51,129 bases of DNA from J038 sp036734085 (GTDB taxonomy: Bacteria > Chloroflexota > Anaerolineae > Aggregatilineales > Phototrophicaceae), in NCBI GenBank assembly GCA_036734085.1, contig DAIMZF010000011.1:1-51129 (forward strand). The letters are read 5' to 3'. Shown here piece after piece: positions 43,858 through 51,129 of the stretch. How positions within the stretch are numbered: the first letter of the stretch is position 1; every line of letters begins with the position of its first letter. The notes below the pieces were generated by a model, which saw nothing but the letters and a program-made list of their open reading frames with translations, ran no database searches and was not told where the DNA came from. A program made the translations under genes and the position numbers.

Positions 43858-46620
43858 ATGACCCAACCCAGTTACGACTATGACGTATTTATCAGCTATG
43901 CACGGAACGACGGCCTCTCCTATGCGGAACAGCTAGAGGCTGAACTATCACAGGCAGGCTTTAAACCATGGCGAGATAAACGCCTGCTTGACCCCAACCA
44001 GGACTTCACAGCAGAATTGGAGCGCGGCATTGAGCGAAGCGCACAGGTTGTGTGTTGCATCACGCCGGACACACGCCGCGATGATAGTTTTGTGCGGCGA
44101 GAAATCGCGTATGCCATCGCGTTAGGCAAGCCCATTATTCCGCTTATCTTTGAGGACACCTTGCCGCCCATCCACATTATTAACATCACCCGTGTCGATT
44201 TTACGCACCAGGCATGGCAACCTGCCATACAACAGTTACGCGCCCGGTTGCTTCGGCCACGTACTGAGGACGAAACCACACAAGGACTCACCCCGCCGGA
44301 AGACCCCTTCCGCGATTATCTGAACATGCTCTATAAACAAATCATCGCCTACCTGACCCAGACCGTGTTCGAGTTGGTTCCCGGCCAGACCATGCAGGAA
44401 CTCATCACCCTCAAGACAGAAGCCACCGCCGAAGCGGTTCAGCCAATGCCCAACACGTTAGAGCAGGCGCTCCCGTTGGCATTCTTTGATATGGCAGGGC
44501 TTTCTAACACACCAGACTTCCGGGATTTTGCGGGAGCATTTGCTCATTATGACGGGCGGATTCTGTTATTAGGCGAGCCGGGAAGCGGCAAGACCACAAC
44601 CTTAATGGCCTTTGCGCGGGATGCTGTCTCGCGCCGCCTGCAAGACCCATCCGCGCCGTTGCCGTTGCTCGCGCCGGTGGCAACATGGGATGTAAAAACG
44701 CGCCCGGTCATCGCGGTATGGATGGCGTCTCAAATACCGGCCTTGCGTGATAAACTCGCGGAGATGGAGCGCATCATCACGGCGGGCGGCGCCCTGCTGT
44801 TGCTGGATGGCATGGACGAGCTAGGCATTGAGGACGAAGACATCCAGAAGGAAAGCAATACAGCACCAACACCTTCTTCCGACGCTGAACATGACGAAGA
44901 CCCACGTATCGTATTTATGCAAATCATCCCGCCTAACAATCAGGTGATTGTCTCCTGCCGGGTGAAGGACTATAACGAAATTATCGCGGAATCCGGCCAT
45001 AGGGTTGCATTAAACGGCGCAGTCACTCTGCAACCGTTGGACGACGCGCAGATGGTGAAATATCTACAGGATTTCCCGGAATTATGGGACATCCTCAGCA
45101 CAGACAACGCCCTGCGCGATGTAGCACGCACGCCGTTATTACTGCGGCTGTTCACGTTTGCGTTTGCAGGGTTAAAGGACGAAATAGACGACCTGCACCA
45201 GTTGAGCCAAGGCGGTGCGGCAGGTGATGTGCGCGACCACATCTTCAGGATTTATGTAGAACGCCGCTATCATCATGAGGGGCGTAAGCTCCACGCGGAT
45301 TTAAAGTTTTCGCTGGATGCGCTTTACGATGGGCTATGCCGTGTGGCGATGTTCGATGCGGGCAAATGGCGCTGGCTGAGCGACGCCAACATCCTGCCTC
45401 ATAGCTTCTTTGACCACGCCCTACCCTCCGCAAACGACATTGAGCCGTTTATTGAATTGGCACTGCGCCTGCACATTCTTGTTAGGCATGGCACAGGCGA
45501 AGACAGCAAGCCGACTTACCGCTTTATTCATCTGCTACTGCGTGATTACTTCGCATATACCGGGAGCATAAATAATCTGCACGACTTCGACAATTACGAT
45601 CGCTATGGGTATACGACGCCGTTACGGGTATTGGGTATTCTGCGGGATGAACGAGTGTTTGACCCTATCCGCGCCATTTTGCAGGATAAAAAGCATCCTG
45701 CGGAAATCCGCCAGGCCGCCGCAGAAACACTAGGCCGCCTGCGCGACCCCCGCGCCCTGCAACCGTTGATTGATGCACTCGATGAAGACTCCAACGCCAT
45801 CCGCCGGAGTGCGGTAGATGGGCTAGGCTGGATGCGCGACCCCCGTGCTTATGAAGCAATCGTGCCCCTGCTGGAAGACCCAGACCGTCATATCCGCCGA
45901 CGGACGGTGTTCGCGCTCAGTCGAATTAACGACCCCCGCGCCATTGAACCCCTTAAGCGGTTGATACAGGATGAAGACCACGACGTAAGGAATGCTACCC
46001 TGCGCGTTTTGCGGCGCTTAGGGGCGGTGGACGCGCTCATCACGGCGATGAGCGATGAGCGTGTAGACGTGCGTTATAACAGTGCTATCGCGTTGGGGCG
46101 TTTGGCGGATGCGTCCGCGTGCCCCGTGCTGATGGCCGCCCTCAGGGATAAATCCGGCAAAGTACGTGGGGCGGCGGCAATATCACTGGGCAAAATTGGT
46201 GATGCAGAGGCTATCCCGGCGCTGATTCAGGCACTCATCAGCAGTGGCCGTGCCGCCCGCGAGAGCATTTGCAAGGCGTTGTTGATGTTGGATGCCTTCA
46301 CGCCATTGGTAGACACGCTCAACGGGACAGATGAATCCCGACGGGTGATTGCCCCGTTGGGGTTGTGGTGCTTTGGAGAACGTGCGATTTCTCCCTTGAC
46401 CGCCGTACTAAACGATAAAAGCGCCCAACTGCGTTTTAATACGGTAGAAGCATTAGGCCGCATTGAATCGGCGGCAGTTGTGCCATTACTCATCAATGCG
46501 TTGGCGGACGAAAACCGGAGGGTGCGGGGAAGCGCGGCCTATGCGTTGGAAAACCGACATCACACGGCGGAAGCACAGGCGGCTTTGGCGGATGCACGGG
46601 AACGGGGTGTAATCCCTTAA
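43858..46620 (+). CDS. TIR-NACHT-HEAT repeat protein, NLR-like defence candidate
   Basis: 920 residues in three parts. Residues 6-130 are a TIR domain (DVFISYARNDG, GFKPWRDKRLLDP, then SFVRREIAYAIALGKPIIPLI; Glu82 stands where catalytic TIRs carry the NADase glutamate). Residues about 200-560 are a NACHT/STAND ATPase with Walker A GEPGSGKTT (239-247) and Walker B LLLLDGMDEL (313-322). Residues about 610-910 are HEAT repeats of the PBS-lyase type (AAAETLGRLRDPRALQPLIDAL and seven or so similar units). This order, effector, switch and sensor, matches bacterial anti-phage STAND proteins that degrade NAD or signal on target binding. TATAGT at 43808-43813 may be its -10. It stands alone. Confidence 0.92.
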   Translation: MTQPSYDYDVFISYARNDGLSYAEQLEAELSQAGFKPWRDKRLLDPNQDFTAELERGIERSAQVVCCITPDTRRDDSFVRREIAYAIALGKPIIPLIFEDTLPPIHIINITRVDFTHQAWQPAIQQLRARLLRPRTEDETTQGLTPPEDPFRDYLNMLYKQIIAYLTQTVFELVPGQTMQELITLKTEATAEAVQPMPNTLEQALPLAFFDMAGLSNTPDFRDFAGAFAHYDGRILLLGEPGSGKTTTLMAFARDAVSRRLQDPSAPLPLLAPVATWDVKTRPVIAVWMASQIPALRDKLAEMERIITAGGALLLLDGMDELGIEDEDIQKESNTAPTPSSDAEHDEDPRIVFMQIIPPNNQVIVSCRVKDYNEIIAESGHRVALNGAVTLQPLDDAQMVKYLQDFPELWDILSTDNALRDVARTPLLLRLFTFAFAGLKDEIDDLHQLSQGGAAGDVRDHIFRIYVERRYHHEGRKLHADLKFSLDALYDGLCRVAMFDAGKWRWLSDANILPHSFFDHALPSANDIEPFIELALRLHILVRHGTGEDSKPTYRFIHLLLRDYFAYTGSINNLHDFDNYDRYGYTTPLRVLGILRDERVFDPIRAILQDKKHPAEIRQAAAETLGRLRDPRALQPLIDALDEDSNAIRRSAVDGLGWMRDPRAYEAIVPLLEDPDRHIRRRTVFALSRINDPRAIEPLKRLIQDEDHDVRNATLRVLRRLGAVDALITAMSDERVDVRYNSAIALGRLADASACPVLMAALRDKSGKVRGAAAISLGKIGDAEAIPALIQALISSGRAARESICKALLMLDAFTPLVDTLNGTDESRRVIAPLGLWCFGERAISPLTAVLNDKSAQLRFNTVEALGRIESAAVVPLLINALADENRRVRGSAAYALENRHHTAEAQAALADARERGVIP

Positions 46621-46630
46621 AAACACAAAC

Positions 46631-46656
46631 GGGCGGGGAATTTAACGCCCCCGCCC
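46631..46656 (+). terminator. GC-rich hairpin terminator between convergent genes
   Basis: GGGCGGGG at 46631-46638 pairs with CCCCGCCC at 46649-46656 around a 10-base loop. The T-run after it is poor on the plus strand. It separates the TIR-NACHT-HEAT gene from the leftward amt/P-II operon. Confidence 0.6.
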
Positions 46657-46691
46657 TTATGATACTGACTGACTCTGCTTACGCTACAAAC

Positions 46692-47072
46692 CTATTTGCC
46701 AGCTTTGCGGGCGTCAATATCGCCTTGATAGCTGAGTGCTTGCTTGCCCTCTTCGCCCGTGCTGATGCGGATGACCTGCTCCACGGGGTAGATGAAGATA
46801 ACGCCGTCGCCTTTTTCTCCGGTATAGGCCGCTTTCTTGATGGCATCCACCGTTGCATCGACGTTTTCATCGCTCAGTACAATGTTAATTTGCTTACGTG
46901 GGAGCAAGTCCACGATGTAGGTTCCCGTGCGCCATTGTAGCTGAATACCACTACCGCGCCCGCGCCCGACAACATCCATAACGGTTATGCCGACAATGCC
47001 AACATCTGACAGTGCTTTTTTAACCGCCTGGAGCTTTTCTTCACGGATAATTGCTTCAATTTTTTTGGTCAT
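46692..47072 (-). CDS. nitrogen regulatory protein P-II
   Basis: 126 residues, slightly longer than the usual 112. The opening KKIEAIIREEKLQAVKKAL, the T-loop region GRGRGSGIQLQWRTGTYIVDLLP and the C-terminal TGEKGDGVIFIYPVEQVIRISTGE identify the family. Tyr52 corresponds to the uridylylated Tyr51 of E. coli. The position of Gln39, which contacts Mg-ATP-2-oxoglutarate, appears to be Gly40. GGAAGGGA precedes the ATG. It follows amt by 33 bases, so it most likely gates that ammonium channel according to nitrogen and energy state. Because it is linked to amt it may be called GlnK. Confidence 0.95.
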   Translation of the reverse strand: MTKKIEAIIREEKLQAVKKALSDVGIVGITVMDVVGRGRGSGIQLQWRTGTYIVDLLPRKQINIVLSDENVDATVDAIKKAAYTGEKGDGVIFIYPVEQVIRISTGEEGKQALSYQGDIDARKAGK

Positions 47073-47105
47073 GTGTGGTTAGTCCCTTCCGAAACACAGG
47101 CCGGA

Positions 47106-48548
47106 TTAGTTAAACGGTATGGGTTCGCTGGGCGAATTGGTAAATTCTGGGTAGGCCACCATGCCATGCTCATAAATATCCAGACCCAAGATTTCGCCTT
47201 CGCGCTCCGCCCGTAGCCAGCCGACAGAATTCAGTGCAAAGAATACCGCGCCGGATGTGATGATGACAAAAGCGCCGATGGCGACAACGCCAATGATCTG
47301 TGTGATAAGCTGGTCGAAACCACCGCCACTCAACAGACCAACTTCAGGGCCAAATATGCCTATGGCTAGTGTACCCCAAACTCCGGCAAAACCATGCACC
47401 GAAACAGCCCCGACAACATCATCTATCTTAAATCTTTCCAGCAGGTTGACGCCACCATACATGATGAGGCCACCGATAGAGCCGATCAAAATTGCCTGTG
47501 CAGGGGTCATCATGTCCGGTGAAGCCGTGATGGAAACCAGACCCGCCAGAGCACCATTCAGCGCCCATGGCAACTGCGGCTTACCTACCAGATACCAGCC
47601 CAGCAACATAGCGGTAATCGCCCCGGCGGAACCTGCTAGATTGGTGGTCACGGCGATGTAAGCGATGCTTGCACCATCCGCATCCAGTTGGCTACCAGGG
47701 TTAAAGCCGAACCAGCCAAACCACAGAATAAATGTACCCAGTGCGGCCATCGTCATGCTATGGCCGGGCATGGGGGTGCTGTTTTCACCAAAGCGATTCA
47801 GGCGCGGCCCAAGCACAATTGCGCCCATCAAGCCGACCCATGCACCCGTCGAGTGTACAATGGTTGACCCGGCGAAGTCCACAAAGCCCAAATCCGCTAA
47901 CCAACCACCGCCCCAAGTCCAGTGGCCGATGATGGGATAGATGAAGATAGTGACCATGCCGCTATAAACAAAATAGCCGCGGAAATCAGTACGACCAGCC
48001 ATCGCACCAGAAGCAATGGTGGCGGCAGTGGCCGCGAATGCGAATTGGAAGAAGAAGAAGGCGTAAGTCGGCACGGTCAAATCGGGGTAGACCTCCGGGA
48101 TGCCTTCCAGGAAGAACCATTCGCTACCGAAGAAGCCGTTGCCAGCGCCAAACATAAGACCGAAGCCCAGCGCCCAATAACCGATGGCTCCAATCGACAG
48201 GTCAAAGAAATTTTTCATAAAGATGTTTACAACCGTCTTTGCCCGCACGAAGCCTGCTTCCAGCAGTGCAAAGCCCGCCTGCATAAAGAACACCATGAAG
48301 CCAGCAACCAGCATCCATACCGTATCTAAGTTGTTAATTTCCGCTACGGCATCTGCTTCTACCGCTTCGGCCTCGACGACTTCTTCCACAGCTTCAGTTT
48401 CTACTTCGGTTACTTCTTCCGTAGTCACATCATCTGTGTCTGTGTCGGTTTCCCCTTGTGCGAACACCGCCCCCACGACAAGCGTCATCAGTAGGTAGGA
48501 CAGCACAAACAGGACAAGTAATGTAAAACCTTTCTTACGTTCGCGCAT
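47106..48548 (-). CDS. amt: ammonium transporter (Amt/MEP/Rh family) with acidic N-terminal extension
   Basis: 480 residues. A signal-peptide-like start (MRERKKGFTLLVLFVLSY, ending AVFAQG near 30) is followed by a strongly acidic Glu/Val/Thr-rich tract to about residue 72, then the Amt core with eleven predicted spans. The twin pore histidines are present in TIVHSTGAWVGL and SVHGFAGVWGT. FMVFFMQAGFALLEAG and MAALGTFILWFGWFGFNPGS are family hallmarks. The longest frame begins at 48575; ATG 48548 is chosen for AAGGAAA upstream. It conducts ammonium into the cell and is expected to be blocked by the P-II protein encoded next. Confidence 0.95.
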   Translation of the reverse strand: MRERKKGFTLLVLFVLSYLLMTLVVGAVFAQGETDTDTDDVTTEEVTEVETEAVEEVVEAEAVEADAVAEINNLDTVWMLVAGFMVFFMQAGFALLEAGFVRAKTVVNIFMKNFFDLSIGAIGYWALGFGLMFGAGNGFFGSEWFFLEGIPEVYPDLTVPTYAFFFFQFAFAATAATIASGAMAGRTDFRGYFVYSGMVTIFIYPIIGHWTWGGGWLADLGFVDFAGSTIVHSTGAWVGLMGAIVLGPRLNRFGENSTPMPGHSMTMAALGTFILWFGWFGFNPGSQLDADGASIAYIAVTTNLAGSAGAITAMLLGWYLVGKPQLPWALNGALAGLVSITASPDMMTPAQAILIGSIGGLIMYGGVNLLERFKIDDVVGAVSVHGFAGVWGTLAIGIFGPEVGLLSGGGFDQLITQIIGVVAIGAFVIITSGAVFFALNSVGWLRAEREGEILGLDIYEHGMVAYPEFTNSPSEPIPFN

Positions 48549-48634
48549 ACCAGTTTCCTTGTTGTTGTAGGCCAAAAGTTAAAAAGCTTCACTAGATTTT
48601 AGTACCAGATAACATGAATACTTCGGCTATAACC

Positions 48635-48659
48635 CACAAAATGAACACCATATTTTGTG
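48635..48659. promoter_or_regulatory. inverted repeat, candidate operator upstream of amt
   Basis: CACAAAAT and ATTTTGTG form a perfect 8-bp inverted repeat with a 9-base spacer, about 87-111 bases upstream of the amt start. The size fits a dimeric regulator. It does not match the NtrC or GlnR consensus by eye. Confidence 0.4.
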
Positions 48660-48782
48660 AGAAATCGCTAAAGTTTTTCATATTCGTCTATCAGGGTGTG
48701 GCTCGCTTGGGCAAAGTAGATAGCTTTTCGCAGGTAGGGTTAGACAGTTCTAACGTCCCGGAATGTACAAATAGCACATCAG

Positions 48783-48811
48783 TTGGTCGGCGCGGCATGT
48801 TCGGGTATAGT
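48783..48811 (+). promoter_or_regulatory. candidate sigma-70 promoter of the quinone oxidoreductase gene
   Basis: TTGGTC (48783-48788) and TATAGT (48806-48811) with a 17-base spacer. The transcript would carry a leader of about 110 bases. Confidence 0.5.
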
Positions 48812-48930
48812 ATGGGGGCATTTGTTCTTCGGGCATCGCACCGCCCTAACCAGCAATACGCTTTGTAACGCGCCAGCCGCCCTAAGATATCATCGGAATT
48901 ATTAAACTTTTAACCAGAAAGGAACTTTGG

Positions 48931-49905
48931 ATGAAAGCAATTTTGTGTAAAGCATGGGGTGAACCCAATACGCTAGTGCTGGAAGATGTCACCCTACCGC
49001 CCCCTGCGCCCGGCCAGGCTAAAATCAAAGTGAAGGCCGCGAGTGCTAACTTCGCCGATGCTCTGCTGATTCAGGGTAAGTATCAGCTACGGCCACCGCA
49101 CCCCTTTACACCCGGCATGGAATTTGCGGGCATTGTGTTAGAGGTTGGCGAAGGCGTGACCAACGTCAAGCCGGGTGATGAAGTCATGGGCATTACCGAT
49201 TACGGCGCATATGCGGAAGAGGTAAACGCGACTGCCGCCACGCTGTTGCCCAAACCGCCGCAGATGGACTTCCCGACGGCGGCGGCCTTCCCGATTGTCT
49301 ACGGCACATCACACATCGGGCTTTGGCATCGGGCGAAGTTACAGCCCGGCGAGACGGTATTGGTGTTTGGTGCGGCAGGCGGTGTCGGGCTGACGGCGGT
49401 TGAGATTGCGAAACACATGGGCGCAACTGTCATCGCGTGTGCGTCTACACCGGAAAAACTGGAACTCACGCGCAAGTATGGCGCAGACCACACCATTAAC
49501 TACAAAGAGGAGAATATCCGCGACAGAGTAAAGCAACTTACCGGCGGCAAAGGGGCGGATGTTATCTACGACCCGGTAGGCGGCGAAGCCTTCAACGATG
49601 CGATGCGGGCAGTCGCGTGGGAGGGGCGTGTGCTGGTGGTGGGTTTTGCCAGTGGCATCATCCCGGATTTAGCCGTGAATTTAACGCTGGTCAAGAATTG
49701 CTCCGTAGTGGGTGTGTATTGGGGTGCGTATGCGCGGCAAAATCCCGCGATTTTGGTGGAGAGCTTGCAAACGCTGGCGACATGGTACGCACAAGGCACG
49801 CTTAAGCCGCACATCAGCGAAACTTACGCACTAGCAGATGCACCACAGGCGCTGGACGCACTGCTCAACCGCACATCGATGGGGAAAATGGTCATCATCC
49901 CGTAA
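48931..49905 (+). CDS. NADPH:quinone oxidoreductase, zinc-independent MDR family
   Basis: 324 residues. The medium-chain dehydrogenase fold is clear: GMEFAGIVLEVGEGVTNVKPGDEV in the N-terminal domain, FGAAGGVGLTAVEIAKHMGATVIA as the NADPH-binding loop, then STPEKLELTRKYGADHTINY and the QOR-type VIYDPVGGEAF. No zinc-ligand cysteines are present, so it belongs to the QOR branch. It probably reduces a quinone or an activated enone with NADPH in the cytoplasm. GGAA precedes the ATG. It could be co-transcribed with the next gene, but a separate promoter lies between them. Confidence 0.93.
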   Translation: MKAILCKAWGEPNTLVLEDVTLPPPAPGQAKIKVKAASANFADALLIQGKYQLRPPHPFTPGMEFAGIVLEVGEGVTNVKPGDEVMGITDYGAYAEEVNATAATLLPKPPQMDFPTAAAFPIVYGTSHIGLWHRAKLQPGETVLVFGAAGGVGLTAVEIAKHMGATVIACASTPEKLELTRKYGADHTINYKEENIRDRVKQLTGGKGADVIYDPVGGEAFNDAMRAVAWEGRVLVVGFASGIIPDLAVNLTLVKNCSVVGVYWGAYARQNPAILVESLQTLATWYAQGTLKPHISETYALADAPQALDALLNRTSMGKMVIIP

Positions 49906-49925
49906 ACAATCGCGCTAAACGAGTA

Positions 49926-49934
49926 TGTTATAAT
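49926..49934 (+). promoter_or_regulatory. extended -10 promoter of the histidine kinase gene
   Basis: TGTTATAAT, the same sequence as the minus-strand element at 11071-11079. Transcription would begin near 49941, inside the inverted repeat that follows. Confidence 0.55.
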
Positions 49935-49935
49935 T

Positions 49936-49971
49936 GCCCCATCCGACGACTTAACCATTAGACGATGGGGT
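49936..49971 (-). other. tRNA 5'-half-like fragment with flanking inverted repeat
   Basis: On the minus strand the sequence reads CCCCATC, then GTCTAATGGTTAAGTCG, then TCGGATGGGG. The run CGTCTAATGGTTAnnnCGTCGGAT closely matches the D-arm and anticodon-stem start of tRNA-Glu or tRNA-Gln genes. No anticodon loop, T-arm or 3' acceptor follows, so it is at most a remnant. CCCCATC and GATGGGG (49937-49943 and 49964-49970) also form a 7-bp inverted repeat over the predicted transcription start of the kinase gene. Confidence 0.35.
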
Positions 49972-50009
49972 GTTCCAGCCTGGTACACTCCGCGAAAATC
50001 TGCCAAAAC

Positions 50010-51068
50010 ATGAGCCAACAAACGATACCAGACGACTACTTCCACCGTGTTTTTGAGCAATCCCCCATCGCACAGATGATGTACAACGCGGATGGGAGCA
50101 TCATCCGCGTGAACCCGGCGCTGAATACCCTACTCGGCTACGCGCCCGGTGCATTGTTATTCCATACTATTCAGGATGTTGTGCTTCCGCTTAACAGTGA
50201 ACGCCCCGATGTAATCGAAGTCGGGTTAGGCACACTATCCAGCAAATTTTTACAGCTAGACCGCCTGTGCCAACGCGGAGATGGCGGCACGCTAGAGGCA
50301 AAAATCACGCTGTATTCGTTAAACAGTGCAGATGGGGATTTTCTGCATAATGTGGCATTAATTGAAAGCATCAGCACACAAAAAGCCCGCGAAAGCCAAA
50401 TTCAGCTTTTCGCGCATGATGTCAAAAGCCCATTAACCAACATTCTTTCTGCTGTGGCGCTCTTGCAGGAAGAACTGCCCAAAGCGACAAAATCCACACA
50501 AGAATTGCTCTCCTACATCCAGACAAGCGCCCGCCATGCCATCGACATAGCGGATACCCTGCACCGATTATCCTCTGTGGCACAGGGCGCAACACTGAAC
50601 AAGCAGGAAGAATCCTTAAACAAATTGCTCCAGAACGCGCTCAATGACTGTGCGATGCTGGCGCGAGAAAAAGCAATTACATTGGATTTTTCCGGGCTGA
50701 CGCCGGATGTCGCGTTATCATTTGACATGATGCTGATGCGGCAAGCCCTGGATAATCTGCTGACGAACGCCATCAAGTACACCGCCTCTGGGGGGCGTGT
50801 GGCGGTTTCCATGTTATTGACCGCCGATGAAGTCATCATCACCGTAGATGACAACGGCTTGGGCATACCGCAAGCGGATATTGATAAAGTATTCCGGCGC
50901 TTTTATCGTGTGGAATCGGCGGAGCATCTGGCAGTAGATGGTACGGGCTTGGGCTTGTCTATCATCAAAGCTATTGTGGAACAACACGGCGGGCGCATCT
51001 GGCTAGAGAGTGAGCTAGGGGTAGGCAGTACGTTTTACATCACACTTCCACTTGATGCCAACACATAA
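50010..51068 (+). CDS. PAS-domain sensor histidine kinase
   Basis: 352 residues, with no membrane span, so a soluble sensor. A PAS domain covers about 8-125 (FEQSPIAQMMYNADGSIIRVNPALNTLLGY). The dimerisation helix has FAHDVKSPLTN with phospho-acceptor His136. The ATPase domain shows the N box DNLLTNAIKYT, G1 VDDNGLGI, F box RRFYRVE and G2 GTGLGLSI. The ATG at 50010 is chosen over one at 49965, which would add 15 residues from the inverted repeat region; neither has a strong ribosome site. No response regulator adjoins it, so it is an orphan kinase. The signal is unknown. Confidence 0.92.
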   Translation: MSQQTIPDDYFHRVFEQSPIAQMMYNADGSIIRVNPALNTLLGYAPGALLFHTIQDVVLPLNSERPDVIEVGLGTLSSKFLQLDRLCQRGDGGTLEAKITLYSLNSADGDFLHNVALIESISTQKARESQIQLFAHDVKSPLTNILSAVALLQEELPKATKSTQELLSYIQTSARHAIDIADTLHRLSSVAQGATLNKQEESLNKLLQNALNDCAMLAREKAITLDFSGLTPDVALSFDMMLMRQALDNLLTNAIKYTASGGRVAVSMLLTADEVIITVDDNGLGIPQADIDKVFRRFYRVESAEHLAVDGTGLGLSIIKAIVEQHGGRIWLESELGVGSTFYITLPLDANT

Positions 51069-51070
51069 CA

Positions 51071-51099
51071 GGCTGGCAATCCTTGAGTGATTGCCAGCC
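51071..51099 (+). terminator. hairpin terminator after the histidine kinase gene
   Basis: GGCTGGCAATC (51071-51081) pairs perfectly over 11 bp with GATTGCCAGCC (51089-51099) around a 7-base loop, 2 bases after the stop codon. The following run is A/T-rich but not a pure T-run. Confidence 0.75.
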
Positions 51100-51129
51100 A
51101 TCGCAAAATTTATTGAACAGTGCGTATTA

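Larger units (their letters stand above)
48549..48930. other. intergenic region between amt and the quinone oxidoreductase gene
   Basis: About 380 bases between divergent genes. It holds a candidate operator (48635-48659) and a rightward promoter (48783-48811). A weak extended -10-like TGTTATCTG reads leftward at about 48614-48606. An 84-codon open frame at 48614-48868 (+) has no ribosome site or recognisable protein and is not accepted as a gene. Confidence 0.7.

Noticed and set aside
27890..46620. A single defence island joining Argonaute and TIR-NACHT-HEAT
   Set aside because: About 14 kb of metabolic and housekeeping genes separate them, and no integrase, toxin-antitoxin or restriction gene lies between.
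48614..48868. 84-codon frame between amt and the quinone oxidoreductase gene
   Set aside because: No ribosome site, no recognisable protein, and it runs through an inverted repeat and a promoter.
49936..49971. A functional tRNA gene
   Set aside because: Only a 5'-half resemblance; the anticodon loop, T-arm and acceptor 3' strand are missing.

Overview
The window looks like a chromosomal segment of a Chloroflexota bacterium, most likely Anaerolineae. This is inferred from gene content, not from a marker gene. The clues are many single-pass or polytopic proteins with Thr/Pro-rich TPTPT linkers, TPR and GAF proteins, a MutL-type ASKHA ATPase (the 'glutamate mutase L' family), and the SCO1664 / DUF3090 / MSMEG_4193 trio shared with Actinobacteria. 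No rRNA gene, intact tRNA gene, insertion sequence, phage gene or CRISPR array was seen.

Layout. 1-3.5 kb: a leftward signalling operon of two stand-alone receiver proteins and a multi-GAF protein cut by the window edge. 3.5-11 kb: a cyclophilin, an FHA membrane protein, an M50-type protease, CoaBC, and a leftward run of poorly characterised membrane or secreted proteins. 11-16 kb: a TPR membrane protein, an AI-2E-family permease and a YihY/BrkB-family protein. 16.1-26.6 kb: one long leftward operon of eight genes, the most unusual part of the window. It encodes a MutL-like actin-fold ATPase, a soluble KOW-tailed protein, three integral membrane proteins, a 1355-residue acidic protein with repeated PDWL motifs and an SH3b domain, and an acidic protein ending in an LPETG-type sorting signal. 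I read it as an undescribed envelope-spanning assembly.

26.7-30 kb: a GT4 glycosyltransferase followed by a stand-alone prokaryotic Argonaute. 30-35.4 kb: a GH43 glycosidase, an acyl-CoA dehydrogenase divergent from an APH-fold kinase (the two halves of the ACAD10/11 and LvaA/LvaC systems), and an SbcD/Mre11-type phosphoesterase. 35.4-37.4 kb: the SCO1664-DUF3090-MSMEG_4193 trio. 37.6-41.2 kb: a rightward operon of a YfcE-like phosphoesterase, a methyltransferase, a Tat-exported small subunit and a GMC oxidoreductase. 41.2-43.6 kb: a UGT-type glycosyltransferase preceded by a promoter and orphan terminator, a DUF427 protein and a GNAT acetyltransferase. 43.9-46.6 kb: a TIR-NACHT-HEAT protein, an NLR-like defence candidate. 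46.7-48.5 kb: amt and a P-II gene. 48.9-51.1 kb: a quinone oxidoreductase and a PAS histidine kinase.

Two proteins with likely anti-invader roles (Argonaute and TIR-NACHT-HEAT) lie about 14 kb apart in otherwise housekeeping surroundings. Starts were moved downstream from the longest frame in a dozen genes because a Shine-Dalgarno sequence and ATG favour the shorter form. All family assignments come from reading motifs and are not confirmed by a search.
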